From NCBI GenBank assembly GCA_964616465.1, contig CAZTTO010000008.1:83401-147400 (forward strand): a stretch of 64,000 nucleotides of DNA. The letters are read 5' to 3'. The stretch's first letter is position 1, and every line of letters begins with the position of its first letter. Both the position numbers and the translations under genes were made by a program. The notes under the pieces are model-generated. The model worked only from the letters and a program-made list of their open reading frames with translations, had not been told where the DNA came from and did not search any database. Shown here piece after piece: positions 52,843-62,218 of the stretch. Source of the stretch: JAFLBI01 sp964616465. GTDB taxonomy: Bacteria; Bacteroidota; Bacteroidia; Chitinophagales; Chitinophagaceae.

Positions 52843-53724
52843 ATGAGTAAGCGTGCTTTTATTTTTCCTGGTCAGGGTGCTCAGTTTACAGGCATGGGAA
52901 AAAGTCTCTATGATCAATTTGATCAGGCGAAAGAATTATTCGAAGTTGCCAACAACATACTCGGATTTAATATCAGTGATGTAATGTTTGAGGGAACCGA
53001 TGAAGAACTTAAGCAAACCAAAGTTACACAACCAGCTATTTTTATTCATTCTGTCATTGCTTTCAAGTGTTTGGCAGAAGGTAAACCTGATATGGTTGCA
53101 GGACATTCATTGGGTGAATTCTCTGCATTGGTTGCTAACGAAACCTTGAGTTTTGAAGATGGACTGAAGTTGGTTCAGGCAAGAGCGAATGCCATGCAAC
53201 ACGCTTGTGAAACCGATCCTGGTACTATGGCGGCTGTATTAGGTTTGGAAGATGAAAAAGTGGAAGAAATTTGTAATCAGGTAGAATCTGTTGTGGTGCC
53301 TGCAAATTATAATTGTCCTGGACAACTGGTGATTAGTGGAAGTTTACAAGGCGTACAAGAAGCATGTGAATTGCTAAAAGCGGCAGGTGCTAAGCGCGCA
53401 TTAATACTTCCAGTAGGTGGTGCATTTCATAGTCCACTCATGGTGCATGCCGAAGAAGAGTTAACAGTGGCTATTGAGAAAGCTACTTTCCATCATCCAA
53501 TTTGTCCAGTGTATCAGAATGTAAAATGCAAACCTATTCGTCGCCCAGAAGAGATTAAGGTGAATTTGTTGCATCAGTTAACAGGGGCCGTTAGGTGGAC
53601 ACAAAGCATTCAGTCGATGGTGCATGATGGTGCAAGTGAATTTATTGAGTTTGGTCCGGGTAAAGTGCTACAAGGACTGGTTCAGAAAATTCACAAAGAA
53701 GCCATTGTTTCAGGAAAGGGTTAA
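52843..53724 (+). CDS. fabD: Malonyl-CoA:ACP transacylase
   Basis: 293 residues from ATG 52843. FPGQGAQFTGMG, catalytic Ser in AGHSLGEFSAL, Arg in VQARANAM, catalytic His in GGAFHSPLM, and the C-terminal IEFGPGKVLQGL. It loads malonyl groups onto acyl carrier protein for fatty-acid synthesis. It stands alone, with its own promoter. Confidence 0.96.
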   Translation: MSKRAFIFPGQGAQFTGMGKSLYDQFDQAKELFEVANNILGFNISDVMFEGTDEELKQTKVTQPAIFIHSVIAFKCLAEGKPDMVAGHSLGEFSALVANETLSFEDGLKLVQARANAMQHACETDPGTMAAVLGLEDEKVEEICNQVESVVVPANYNCPGQLVISGSLQGVQEACELLKAAGAKRALILPVGGAFHSPLMVHAEEELTVAIEKATFHHPICPVYQNVKCKPIRRPEEIKVNLLHQLTGAVRWTQSIQSMVHDGASEFIEFGPGKVLQGLVQKIHKEAIVSGKG

Positions 53725-53726
53725 GC

Positions 53727-54044
53727 TTACATATCTTCTAGCAACTCATCATAGGCTGCACGCAATTCATTAAAAGCATGGTTATCGCCCGCTTTTTTGG
53801 CTGCTTGCAGCCCTTTTTCATACCAGCCTTCCGCTTCCTGCGTTCTGTTCAACGATACCAACAGTTTGGCAATATGATAATAAGAGCCAACGTATTCGGG
53901 GTTGCGTAATAATAGTTTTTCAAACAGCTCAACTGCATCCTGCGCTTTGTTAATTTTTATGTATTCAAGCGCCAGCGCATGTTGAAGAAAATCGTCGGTT
54001 GGATTTTTTTCTAGTAGTGCCAATAAAGTAGGAATACGATCCAT
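53727..54044 (-). CDS. Small TPR protein
   Basis: 105 residues with about two and a half TPR units: DDFLQHALALEYIKINKAQDAVELFEKLLLRNP and YYHIAKLLVSLNRTQEAEGWYEKGLQ. No signal peptide, so cytoplasmic. It begins 6 nt after the prfC stop and shares its transcript. Partner unknown. Confidence 0.82.
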   Translation of the reverse strand: MDRIPTLLALLEKNPTDDFLQHALALEYIKINKAQDAVELFEKLLLRNPEYVGSYYHIAKLLVSLNRTQEAEGWYEKGLQAAKKAGDNHAFNELRAAYDELLEDM

Positions 54045-54050
54045 AGAAAA

Positions 54051-55634
54051 TTATTTGTGGACTTCACTGGTGAAATGGAAAGTAATGTCTTTGTTATTCG
54101 AAATTTCTGTTTGCAAGAACCATTCACTTTGAGCCAGATAAACAGGTAAGCCATCTTTATCTTCTGCTGCATTCTGCTGCTTGAAACGAAGGAAGGTATC
54201 GAGTGTTTCCTTCTTTTCAGCAGTGAGCCAGCAAGCTTTGTAAAATGGAAGTGACCTAAATTCACAAGCAGCGCCATATTCTTGTAAGAGTCTGTATTGA
54301 ATTACTTCAAACTGAAGTTCTCCAACACAACCAATGATTTTTTTATTACCTCCAAACTGCGTGAATAGCTGTGCAACACCTTCATCGGTTAACTGACTGA
54401 TGCCTTTTTCCAATTGCTTGGTCTTCATGGGGTCTTTGTTGACCAACTCTTTGAAGATTTCGGGAGAGAAGGTTGGAATGCCTGTAAAGAAAAATGATTC
54501 TCCTTCTGTGAGTGTATCTCCAATTTTGAAATTACCCGTATCAAACAAACCCACAACATCACCCGGATAAGCATCTTCAATAATATCCTTACTGCGCGCT
54601 AAAAATGAATACGGATTGCTGAATCGGATGTCTTTTTCCAAACGTACATGTTTGTAATAAGTATTTCTTTGAAATCTTCCACTGCAAACACGCATGAACG
54701 CAATACGATCGCGGTGCTTGGGATCTAAGTTGGCGTGAATCTTAAAAATAAATCCGCTAAATTTATCTTCTCCTACATCAACTGTTCTTTTGTTGGTTGA
54801 TCTGCTTCTTGGTTTAGGCGCAATGCGGATGAACGTGTCCAACATTTCTTTCACACCAAAATTATTCACCGCACTACCAAAGAACAGCGGCGCTTTTTTA
54901 GCATCTAAATATTCTTCAACATGCAGTTCACCATGAACCGCATTAATCAATTCAACATCTTCTCTCAATTGTGCCGCATCTTTCTCACCAATTGATTTAT
55001 CTAAGATAGCATCATCGAGGTGGTTGATATGAACGGTATGATCTGTTGCCTTTGTATGCGCATCAAACAACAATAAACTTTGGGTATCTAAATTATATAC
55101 CCCTTTAAAATCCTTACCACTGTTAATAGGCCAGGTCATAGGGTGCAGAGAAATATTCAGTTCTTTTTCAATTTCATCAATAAGATCAAATGGATTTTTA
55201 CCATCACGGTCCATTTTATTCACGAAAACAATCACCGGCGTATCGCGCATGCGACAAACCTCCATGAGTTTTCTCGTTTGGTCTTCCACACCATTCACGC
55301 TATCCACCACAAGAATAACACTATCTACTGCTGTGAGCGTTCTATAGGTGTCTTCAGCAAAGTCCTTGTGACCGGGCGTATCCAAGAGGTTAATCAAATG
55401 ATCGTTGTATTCAAAAGTCATGACACTCGTAGCCACACTAATTCCACGCTGCCTTTCAATTTCCATAAAGTCACTGGTAGCATGTTTCTTGATTTTATTG
55501 CTCTTAACTGCACCGGCAGTTTGAATAGCGCCCCCAAAAAGAAGGAGCTTTTCAGTGAGTGTAGTTTTACCAGCATCGGGGTGCGATATAATAGCGAAGG
55601 TTCTCCTGCGGTTAATTTCTCTTTCGAATTTCAT
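54051..55634 (-). CDS. prfC: Peptide chain release factor 3
   Basis: 527 residues. GTPase motifs HPDAGKTTLTE (G1), RGISVATSV (G2), DTPGHKDF (G3) and NKMDRD (G4); RF3-specific regions include GCVGELQFEVIQYRL near the C-terminus. It recycles RF1/RF2 from terminated ribosomes. Own promoter at 55687-55694. Confidence 0.96.
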   Translation of the reverse strand: MKFEREINRRRTFAIISHPDAGKTTLTEKLLLFGGAIQTAGAVKSNKIKKHATSDFMEIERQRGISVATSVMTFEYNDHLINLLDTPGHKDFAEDTYRTLTAVDSVILVVDSVNGVEDQTRKLMEVCRMRDTPVIVFVNKMDRDGKNPFDLIDEIEKELNISLHPMTWPINSGKDFKGVYNLDTQSLLLFDAHTKATDHTVHINHLDDAILDKSIGEKDAAQLREDVELINAVHGELHVEEYLDAKKAPLFFGSAVNNFGVKEMLDTFIRIAPKPRSRSTNKRTVDVGEDKFSGFIFKIHANLDPKHRDRIAFMRVCSGRFQRNTYYKHVRLEKDIRFSNPYSFLARSKDIIEDAYPGDVVGLFDTGNFKIGDTLTEGESFFFTGIPTFSPEIFKELVNKDPMKTKQLEKGISQLTDEGVAQLFTQFGGNKKIIGCVGELQFEVIQYRLLQEYGAACEFRSLPFYKACWLTAEKKETLDTFLRFKQQNAAEDKDGLPVYLAQSEWFLQTEISNNKDITFHFTSEVHK

Positions 55635-55686
55635 GCCTTTAAGATCGAATGTTCTGAAAATGAGCTACTTTTATCAAGTAGGCGGG

Positions 55687-55694
55687 CAAAGTTA
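55687..55694 (-). promoter_or_regulatory. -7 box TAACTTTG of prfC
   Basis: Exact TAnnTTTG on the minus strand, about 52 nt before the ATG at 55634. Confidence 0.5.
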
Positions 55695-55734
55695 CTCGAT
55701 GCCTGTCAATGCCCCCGAAAAAATAAAATAACCT

Positions 55735-56286
55735 ATGCACCAACTGCGTTTTTTCATTTTTTTGGCCTCTTTTTTTTCAATAGTCCAACTATTGGCACAG
55801 AATCCTGTATTTCCAGTTAAAGAGCAAGAAATTCATTGGGAGGAAATTGTTGCTGTGCCCCAAGCTCATACCAACGAACTAAATGAGCGTTGGAACAAAT
55901 TTGTATCTAAGCCACCTGCTGGAGTGAAATTCTCTAAAAAAGGGAAAGATGCAACCGGTGCAAATATTGCCATTGTACGAATAGTAGTGCAGCCCAGTGC
56001 TGAAAAAATCAGTCAGGTAGAAGCCGAATTGAAATGTAGGGTGTATGCTATTCAAGGAAAGTACTCGTACGAAATTCATTCGCCTATTTTATTTAAAGAG
56101 AACATTCGTTATTCTGCCTATCTCTTGTATCAAGGCGTGCAAAAGGGAAAGCCCTATGTAAAAACAACGCTTGAAAAAGAATCGGTGGCTTTAGCAAGAC
56201 ACGAAGAATTGCTTAGGATGTTTGATCAGAAAATGAAATCATTTCTTAGCGAAATGAAAAAGACCATGGGACAAGAACAAGAATGA
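55735..56286 (+). CDS. Exported protein of unknown function
   Basis: 183 residues. Signal peptide (1-21, ending QLLAQ). The mature part is alpha/beta with charged segments (NELNERWNKFVSKPPAGVKF, ANIAIVRIVVQPSAEKISQVE) and a helical end with Met and Lys. No family recognised. It is divergent from prfC and is followed by a hairpin and the P-type ATPase. Confidence 0.6.
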   Translation: MHQLRFFIFLASFFSIVQLLAQNPVFPVKEQEIHWEEIVAVPQAHTNELNERWNKFVSKPPAGVKFSKKGKDATGANIAIVRIVVQPSAEKISQVEAELKCRVYAIQGKYSYEIHSPILFKENIRYSAYLLYQGVQKGKPYVKTTLEKESVALARHEELLRMFDQKMKSFLSEMKKTMGQEQE

Positions 56287-56292
56287 TTTCCT

Positions 56293-56320
56293 TAGCTGAT
56301 AAATATCAGCTAGTTTCTTT
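56293..56320 (+). terminator. Hairpin between the exported protein and the ATPase gene
   Basis: TAGCTGATA-AA-TATCAGCTA (56293-56312), then GTTTCTTT. Likely terminator. Confidence 0.6.
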
Positions 56321-56343
56321 GCTGCACCTCTTATTTTTATCGC

Positions 56344-58917
56344 ATGTTACCATTTATTGCGCATACTTCAACAGTTGATCAAGTTATCCGAGAAGTGCAG
56401 AGTTCATTGCACGGAATTTCTAGTCAGGATGCTTCTGCCCGCATACAACAATTTGGAAAAAATAAGCTAGTCGATAAGCACAAGAAATCGGCCTTCAGTT
56501 TATTTGTTCAGCAGTTCAAGGACTTCATGATTGTCATCTTGATTGCAGCTGCAGTTATTTCTGGCTTTGCTGGAGATACAACAGATACAGTCATTATTTT
56601 AATTATTGTATTACTCAATGCGTGTATTGGTTTTGTGCAGGAGTATCGTGCAGAAAAGGCCATGGAAGCATTGAATAAGTTAGCGGTGACTTATGCCAAT
56701 GTATTGCGCGATGGCATTGTGGTGCAAGTGTTATCAGAAGATTTGGTGCCAGGCGATTTGGTATTGCTGGAGGCAGGCATGGTAGTTCCGGCCGATATGC
56801 GCATTATAGAATCTTTTGCGTTGCGAGTGGAAGAAGCTTCACTAACTGGTGAATCCCTGGCGGTTGATAAATCCACTGCCACTTTAGTAGATGCTGAAAC
56901 ACCTTTAGGCGATCGGATTAACATGCTGTATAAAGGAACGCTTATCAGTGCAGGAAGAGGAAAAGCCATTGTTGTTGCAACAGGTATGGAAACAGAGCTT
57001 GGGAAGATTGCGCACATGCTGCAGTTGAAAGAAGTAGCCACCCCTTTACAACAAAGAATGACAGCATTCGGAAAAAAATTATCCTATATCATTTTACTCA
57101 TTTGCTTGGTTCTTTTTGTGAGTGGATGGGTAAGGGGAGAAGATCCTGCCACTTTATTGTTATTGTCGATTAGTTTAGCGGTGGCGGCCATTCCAGAAGC
57201 ATTGCCAGCCTTAATCACCATTGCATTATCCAGAGGAGCATCTCGATTATCCAATCAACAGGTGCTCATTCGAAAATTACCTGCGGTAGAAACCTTGGGA
57301 TCTGTCAGTTTTATTTGTACCGATAAAACGGGTACGTTAACGCTGAATAAAATGAAAGTGGTAGACGATCAGGAGATTTTTAAAGAGCCCTTTGAAGCAA
57401 ACATCCACTTATTTCAAGCAGCACAATTATTGAACCACGATGTATCGTGGAGTGAGCAACAAGGCATGAAGGGTGAAGCCACTGAGCTGGCTTTGGTGCA
57501 ACATGCTAGTGAGGGATGTACGCAAGCTTGGTTTGAAAAATTTCTTCATACCTATCCACGAGTATCAGAAATTCCTTTTGATTCTGATAGAAAATGCATG
57601 ACCACAGTGCATGCTGTACAAGATCGGTTTTTGGTTATTACAAAAGGAGCCGATGAATCGGTTGCCGGACTATTACATCATGCAGAAGAAATATTGCTCT
57701 TAAAAGAACTTGCCTTCAATTGGGCTAAGGAAGGTAAGCGTGTTATAACCTATGCATACAAATGGTTGGATAGTGATGAAGTGAATCAAAATGATCTTGA
57801 AAGTGGTTTGCAGCTACTCGGATTAGTAGCATTAATGGATCCACCACGACCAGAAGTGAAAGAAGCCATTGCTCATTGCAAGCGCGCAGGAATAACACCT
57901 GTTATGATTACAGGCGATCACCCTGCTACAGCCGCTGCTATTGCTGCTGAAATTGGATTGTTATCGGAAGGCGGCATAGTTATGACAGGAAAAGAGCTGG
58001 CTAATATAGATAGTGAATCCTATTTACAACAAGTAGAGCAAACTGTGGTGTACGCCAGGGTGAGTCCAGAGCAGAAACTACAAATTGTACAGTCCTTGCA
58101 ACAGAAAGGCAACTATGTAGCCATGACCGGCGACGGGGTGAACGATGCGCCCTCTTTAAAAGCATCCAATATTGGAGTGGCCATGGGTATTAATGGAACA
58201 GATGTAAGTAAGGAAGCGGCCCACATGGTTTTATTAGATGATGCATTCACCAGCATTTTACATGCCGTAAAAGAAGGCAGAAGAATCTTTGATAATATTC
58301 GCAAGTTTGTCAAATACATCATGACTTGCAACGGCGCTGAAATTTGGACCATTGCAATAGCACCATTATTAGGATTGCCCATGCCCTTACTGCCTATTCA
58401 TATACTGTGGATTAATTTGGTTACAGACGGACTTCCTGCATTGGCCTTAGCGAACGAAAAAGCAGAGAACAATGTGATGCAGCGTCCGCCTCGTCCAGCC
58501 AGCCAAAGTATTTTTGCCGATGGTATTGGCTACCATATTATTTGGGTAGGAATTTTAATGGCTGCAGTCACTTTATTCACCCAATACTTCCATTATTCAA
58601 AAGACAGCAATCTACCCTGGCAGACGATGGTCTTCACGGTTTTATCGCTATCTCAATTAGCGCATGTAATGGCTATAAGAAGCGACCGAAGGTTTTTATT
58701 TCAGCAAGGTTTGTTTTCAAACGCATCCTTATTCATCATTGTCATGCTCACCTTTGGCTTACAAATGATGGTGATATACCTACCATTCTTCAATACCATA
58801 TTTAAAACACAGCCACTCACCATGGAGCAATTATTCTTTTGCATAGGCATGGCCATGGTGGTGTTTCATGCGGTTGAAGCAGAGAAGTGGATGAAGCAGT
58901 TATTTGTGAAAAAATAG
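56344..58917 (+). CDS. P2-type cation-transporting ATPase (calcium pump-like)
   Basis: 857 residues. Cation-ATPase N-terminal domain (about 8-75), the actuator TGES region ASLTGESLAV, membrane helix M4 with PEALPAL, phosphorylation site DKTGTLTLNK, nucleotide-binding KGADES, hinge TGDGVNDAPSLK, and M6 with NLVTDGLPALALANE. This set fits the Ca2+-ATPase (P2A) group, though Mn2+ or Na+ cannot be excluded. Its last 143 bp are repeated at 60943-61085, bracketing the AbiE module, so the present 3' end may be a replacement. Confidence 0.92.
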   Translation: MLPFIAHTSTVDQVIREVQSSLHGISSQDASARIQQFGKNKLVDKHKKSAFSLFVQQFKDFMIVILIAAAVISGFAGDTTDTVIILIIVLLNACIGFVQEYRAEKAMEALNKLAVTYANVLRDGIVVQVLSEDLVPGDLVLLEAGMVVPADMRIIESFALRVEEASLTGESLAVDKSTATLVDAETPLGDRINMLYKGTLISAGRGKAIVVATGMETELGKIAHMLQLKEVATPLQQRMTAFGKKLSYIILLICLVLFVSGWVRGEDPATLLLLSISLAVAAIPEALPALITIALSRGASRLSNQQVLIRKLPAVETLGSVSFICTDKTGTLTLNKMKVVDDQEIFKEPFEANIHLFQAAQLLNHDVSWSEQQGMKGEATELALVQHASEGCTQAWFEKFLHTYPRVSEIPFDSDRKCMTTVHAVQDRFLVITKGADESVAGLLHHAEEILLLKELAFNWAKEGKRVITYAYKWLDSDEVNQNDLESGLQLLGLVALMDPPRPEVKEAIAHCKRAGITPVMITGDHPATAAAIAAEIGLLSEGGIVMTGKELANIDSESYLQQVEQTVVYARVSPEQKLQIVQSLQQKGNYVAMTGDGVNDAPSLKASNIGVAMGINGTDVSKEAAHMVLLDDAFTSILHAVKEGRRIFDNIRKFVKYIMTCNGAEIWTIAIAPLLGLPMPLLPIHILWINLVTDGLPALALANEKAENNVMQRPPRPASQSIFADGIGYHIIWVGILMAAVTLFTQYFHYSKDSNLPWQTMVFTVLSLSQLAHVMAIRSDRRFLFQQGLFSNASLFIIVMLTFGLQMMVIYLPFFNTIFKTQPLTMEQLFFCIGMAMVVFHAVEAEKWMKQLFVKK
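58774..58916 (+). repeat. 143-bp direct repeat, left copy (3' end of ATPase gene)
   Basis: Same length and 139 of 143 bases identical to 60943-61085, including the last 47 codons. The four differences give I/I, M/L, L/I and V/A, so the copies look like alleles from related genomes. Confidence 0.9.
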
Positions 58918-59047
58918 TTTCACAAACCGATGCATAGACCAAAATTGCGTATGAGCCTGTTTTGCCATTGCATTCAAGCTCAACACTGAATCAACTCTAA
59001 TTTTTGGCACTTTAACAATTTTGGTGCCGTTTTATAGTATTTAATTT

Positions 59048-59055
59048 TATCTTTG
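59048..59055 (+). promoter_or_regulatory. -7 box TATCTTTG of the AbiE pair
   Basis: Exact TAnnTTTG, placing transcription start near 59062, upstream of the winged-helix coding part that begins near 59073. Confidence 0.55.
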
Positions 59056-59072
59056 CTCAAACATTCAACTTC

Positions 59073-59816
59073 ATCGCAAAAGACAAACTACATACTGACG
59101 TAATTATTCACCATTTCAAAAACAAAAGAGTTTTTGAAACACAGGACATCTTTACCCTTTACAATCAAATCGAAAAGGACATAAGACCTACAACCGTAAA
59201 CTGGCGTGTTCACACTTTGGTGCAATCAGGCGTGTTGCAACGCATTGGAAAGGGAAAATTTACACTTGGTGAAGGTAAAATGTATGTTCCCGAAATTTCT
59301 ACCATAATAAGAAGCATCTTCAAAAAACTGAAAAAGGAATTTCCATTTGCGAAATTTTGTGTTTGGGATACATTGATGATTAATGAATTTATGCAACATC
59401 AACCCAACCGTAATATGATATTAGTGGAAACAGACAAAGAAATTACCAATTCGGCTTTTTATTTTTTGAGAGAAATAAAAAAATCAGTTTTTGTTGAGCC
59501 CACAGCGGACATTTTAGAAAAATACGTTGTGAATGAAAAAGAAATTGTCGTTGTGAAGCCAATGGTTTCAGAAGCACCTACCCAACATGTGAATGACGTT
59601 GAAACCGCAACCATTGAAAAAATGTTGGTGGATATTTTTAGCGATGATATAATTTTTTCAGCGCAACAAGGTGTAGAAATGCGAACCATTTTTAAAAATG
59701 CTTTTGATAAATACACAATTAATCAAAGTAAAATGTTGCGCTATGCTGACAGACGGAGAAAGAAAGATGAAATAAGCAAATTTGTAAAAACCATATCAAA
59801 TTTATGGCAGTATTAA
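59073..59816 (+). CDS. AbiEi-like antitoxin with N-terminal winged helix, non-standard start
   Basis: Frame open from 59016 to the TAA ending at 59816. The N-terminal part encodes a winged helix (KDKLHTDVIIHHFKNKRVFE, RPTTVNWRVHTLVQSGVLQR, IGKGKFTLG) as in AbiEi antitoxins. The C-terminal part (EFPFAKFCVWDTLMINEFMQ, FYFLREIKKSVFVEPTAD) matches AbiEi-associated domains in Bacteroidota. No ATG, GTG or TTG exists between 59016 and 59217; TTG 59217 would remove the winged helix. ATC 59073 suits the promoter at 59048. It represses the operon and neutralises the toxin in known systems. The toxin gene follows. Confidence 0.75.
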   Translation: MAKDKLHTDVIIHHFKNKRVFETQDIFTLYNQIEKDIRPTTVNWRVHTLVQSGVLQRIGKGKFTLGEGKMYVPEISTIIRSIFKKLKKEFPFAKFCVWDTLMINEFMQHQPNRNMILVETDKEITNSAFYFLREIKKSVFVEPTADILEKYVVNEKEIVVVKPMVSEAPTQHVNDVETATIEKMLVDIFSDDIIFSAQQGVEMRTIFKNAFDKYTINQSKMLRYADRRRKKDEISKFVKTISNLWQY

Positions 59817-59840
59817 ATATTGAGTGCAATAATAGAGAAT

Positions 59841-60914
59841 ATGATAAATCAAAAAGAAATAACAGTTGATTGGCTAAACCAAGTTTCAAGGCAACACGGC
59901 AATGCAGACAAAATTCTTGTAGAAAAACTTATTCGTGCACTTTTATTGTTGGAAGGATTGGCAAAACAAAAGCTATCCTTTGTTTTTAAAGGCGGAACGG
60001 CTTTAATACTACATTTCAACTCTGCAAAACGTTTGTCTATTGATATTGATATTATTCTGTCTAGAGAAATTGAAGATATGGAAAGCGTTTTAGATACAAT
60101 TGTACAAGAACAAGGGTTTCTAAGAAAAGAATTACAACACCGAAGTACCAATTCAAAAATTAAAAAAGAGCACTATAAATTTTTCTTCACGCCCATGCAT
60201 AAAACTAAAAAAGATGAAGAATATGTGTTATTAGATATCTTGTTTGAAGAAGTGAACTATAAAAATGTAATTTCCTTACCAATTCAATCAGATTTTCTTC
60301 CGCAATCAGGCAAAGCATTGAATGTAAATATTCCGAGTTTGGAAGATATATTAGGAGATAAACTCACAGCTTTTTCACCCAATACAACAGGTATTCCTTA
60401 CTTCAAAAATGAGGATAGTATGAGTATGGAAATTATCAAACAACTTTATGACATTGGGAATTTATTTGATGAGGTGCAAGATGTAGAAACCATAAAGGCA
60501 ACGTTTTATAGTTTTGCCAAAACAGAAATCTCTTACCGAAATTCAGAAAGAATTACTGAAAAAGATGTATTAGAAGATATTTATCAAACTGCTCTATGTA
60601 TTATTACGAGAGGCGCAGACGGAAAAGGGAATTTTGATGAATTGCAAAAAGGATTACAACGGATTGTCGGATTTATTTTTTCTGAAAGCTATCAAGTTGA
60701 AAAAGCTATCGTACACGCTTCAAAAGCGGCTTATCTTTCCGTACTAATACAACACAATGCAACAGCTATTCACAAATTTGAAAACCCGCTTCAATTAAAA
60801 GATTGGCTAATTGGTAAACCATTCAATAGCAAGTTGAACAAATTGAAGAAATCGAATCCAGAAGCGTTTTTTTATTGCTATAAGATTTATGAGTTGAAAA
60901 ATAAGTATGTTTGA
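59841..60914 (+). CDS. AbiEii/AbiGii-family nucleotidyltransferase toxin
   Basis: 357 residues from ATG 59841; TTG 59820, 4 nt after the antitoxin stop, would add seven. The nucleotidyltransferase core is FKGGTALILHF then KRLSIDIDII, with the Gly-Gly pair and the two Asp metal ligands; LLDILFEEV supplies a third acidic site and EDILGDKLTAF follows. AbiEii toxins transfer nucleotides to tRNA or other targets and stop growth on phage infection. Second gene of the type IV-like pair, inside the direct repeats. Confidence 0.9.
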   Translation: MINQKEITVDWLNQVSRQHGNADKILVEKLIRALLLLEGLAKQKLSFVFKGGTALILHFNSAKRLSIDIDIILSREIEDMESVLDTIVQEQGFLRKELQHRSTNSKIKKEHYKFFFTPMHKTKKDEEYVLLDILFEEVNYKNVISLPIQSDFLPQSGKALNVNIPSLEDILGDKLTAFSPNTTGIPYFKNEDSMSMEIIKQLYDIGNLFDEVQDVETIKATFYSFAKTEISYRNSERITEKDVLEDIYQTALCIITRGADGKGNFDELQKGLQRIVGFIFSESYQVEKAIVHASKAAYLSVLIQHNATAIHKFENPLQLKDWLIGKPFNSKLNKLKKSNPEAFFYCYKIYELKNKYV

Positions 60915-60942
60915 AATCACTCAAATAGTAAAAACGCGAGAC

Positions 60943-61085
60943 ATATACCTACCATTCTTCAATACCATTTTTAAAACACAGCCACTCACCCTGGAGCAAT
61001 TATTCTTTTGCATAGGCATGGCCATGGTGGTGTTTCATGCGGTTGAAGCAGAGAAGTGGATGAAGCAGATATTTGCGAAAAAATA
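60943..61085 (+). repeat. 143-bp direct repeat, right copy (orphan ATPase 3' end)
   Basis: Encodes the ATPase C-terminus (IYLPFFNTIFKTQPL ... MKQIFAKK, stop) without the rest of the gene. It directly precedes the ATP-binding protein gene at 61091, so this was probably the original 3' end of the ATPase gene. Confidence 0.9.
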
Positions 61086-61090
61086 ATGCT

Positions 61091-61750
61091 ATGAAAACCA
61101 AAAGAGCCATTTGTAGTTGGAGTGGGGGGAAAGACAGTGCGTATGCTTGTTGGTTAGCCAAGCAAATGGGCTATGAAATAGTGGGTTTGCTGAATGTGAT
61201 GAATGAAACTGGCCAACGTTCTCGCTCGCATGGATTACCTGCTGAAGTGTTACAGCAACAAGCAGAATTAGTTGGATGTCCCATTCATTTAATTGAAAGC
61301 ACTTGGGAGGACTATACCACCAAGTATATACATGCATTACAATATGTAAAGGCTAAATGGAATGTGGACGTATGTGTATTTGGTGATATAGATTTAGAAG
61401 AGCACAAGCAATGGGAAGAGGCTGTTTGCAAGCAGGCCGGATTAGAAGCTGTGTTACCACTGTGGAAAATGGACAGGCGTTCATTGGTCATGCAAATGAT
61501 TCATGAAAATTGGAAGACCTCAATTATAAGTTGTCAAGCTAAAATGGGCATTGACTTTTTAGGCAAACAATTAAACGAAGCACTGGTACAAGAACTAGAA
61601 GCCATAGGCGTAGATCCCTGCGGAGAGCTGGGCGAGTTTCATACAGTGGTGACCGACTGTAAGCTCTTTACCCAACCTATGCATTTGCAATGGAAGGAAA
61701 AAGAAGTCTATAATGAGTATTGTTTTATTGCAGTAGGAGTGGTGAAATGA
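61091..61750 (+). CDS. Dph6-like ATP-binding protein (diphthine-ammonia ligase family)
   Basis: 219 residues from ATG 61091. PP-loop ATP pyrophosphatase motif SWSGGKDSAYAC (8-19), GLLNVMNE, RSRSHGLPAE, FGDIDLEEHKQW and DPCGELGEFHT, the hallmarks of the family that makes diphthamide in eukaryotes and archaea. Bacteria lack diphthamide, so the substrate of bacterial members is unknown. It originally followed the ATPase gene by a few nt. Confidence 0.85.
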   Translation: MKTKRAICSWSGGKDSAYACWLAKQMGYEIVGLLNVMNETGQRSRSHGLPAEVLQQQAELVGCPIHLIESTWEDYTTKYIHALQYVKAKWNVDVCVFGDIDLEEHKQWEEAVCKQAGLEAVLPLWKMDRRSLVMQMIHENWKTSIISCQAKMGIDFLGKQLNEALVQELEAIGVDPCGELGEFHTVVTDCKLFTQPMHLQWKEKEVYNEYCFIAVGVVK

Positions 61751-62218
61751 TGGTATTTAAACGAGCCCACAAAACCCTGTGAAAGCCTGTTGGTAAGTCA
61801 ATTGGACAATATTTTACTGAATCAATTTTAAGTCTTACATTCGGATTATTGTAATTCTAGTAAGAGAATGAGCACAGGTACAAACGGTTAGCAGAGATCT
61901 GGAATTACAAGAATATACTGCCCACCCAACATAATGAGAATCTTTGATTGTTTCAGTCATGTATGTGACTGAGAGAGGCGGAGTTGTGGGGGATCTATTT
62001 TAAGAATATTTTAAATTTGGTATGAGATAACCATTTTTGTTAGGAGATTTTGGATATCATGGGATAAAACGATTATTTAAATAAAAACTTTCCTTAAGAA
62101 AAAACAAGGGTTGCAAAGTTTTCACCATCTTTGAATGTGAGCTTAAAAGAGATAAACAAGTGAGAATATTGAATAAAATATTGACACGATTAAATAAATT
62201 ATCAGCAGTTAACAAAGC
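61751..62218. other. Non-coding region before the methyltransferase; no gene seen
   Basis: 468 bp without a credible frame. It holds TTGTAATTC (about 61849) and GAATTACAA (about 61902), an inverted pair about 45 nt apart, and CAGTCA-TGTATG-TGACTG near 61955-61972. The last 150 bp are very AT-rich and probably contain the methyltransferase promoter, but no exact TAnnTTTG box stands out. Confidence 0.5.

Larger units (their letters stand above)
58918..60942 (+). mobile_element. AbiE defence insert flanked by 143-bp direct repeats
   Basis: About 2.0 kb holding the promoter and both AbiE genes and nothing else. It lies between the left and right copies of the ATPase 3' end. No integrase, transposase or terminal inverted repeat is visible, so it may have entered by recombination in the shared end or by an integrase acting in trans. 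Confidence 0.65.

Noticed and set aside
58918..60942. Insertion sequence or integron-like element
   Set aside because: No transposase, integrase or terminal inverted repeats; only long direct repeats made of host gene sequence.
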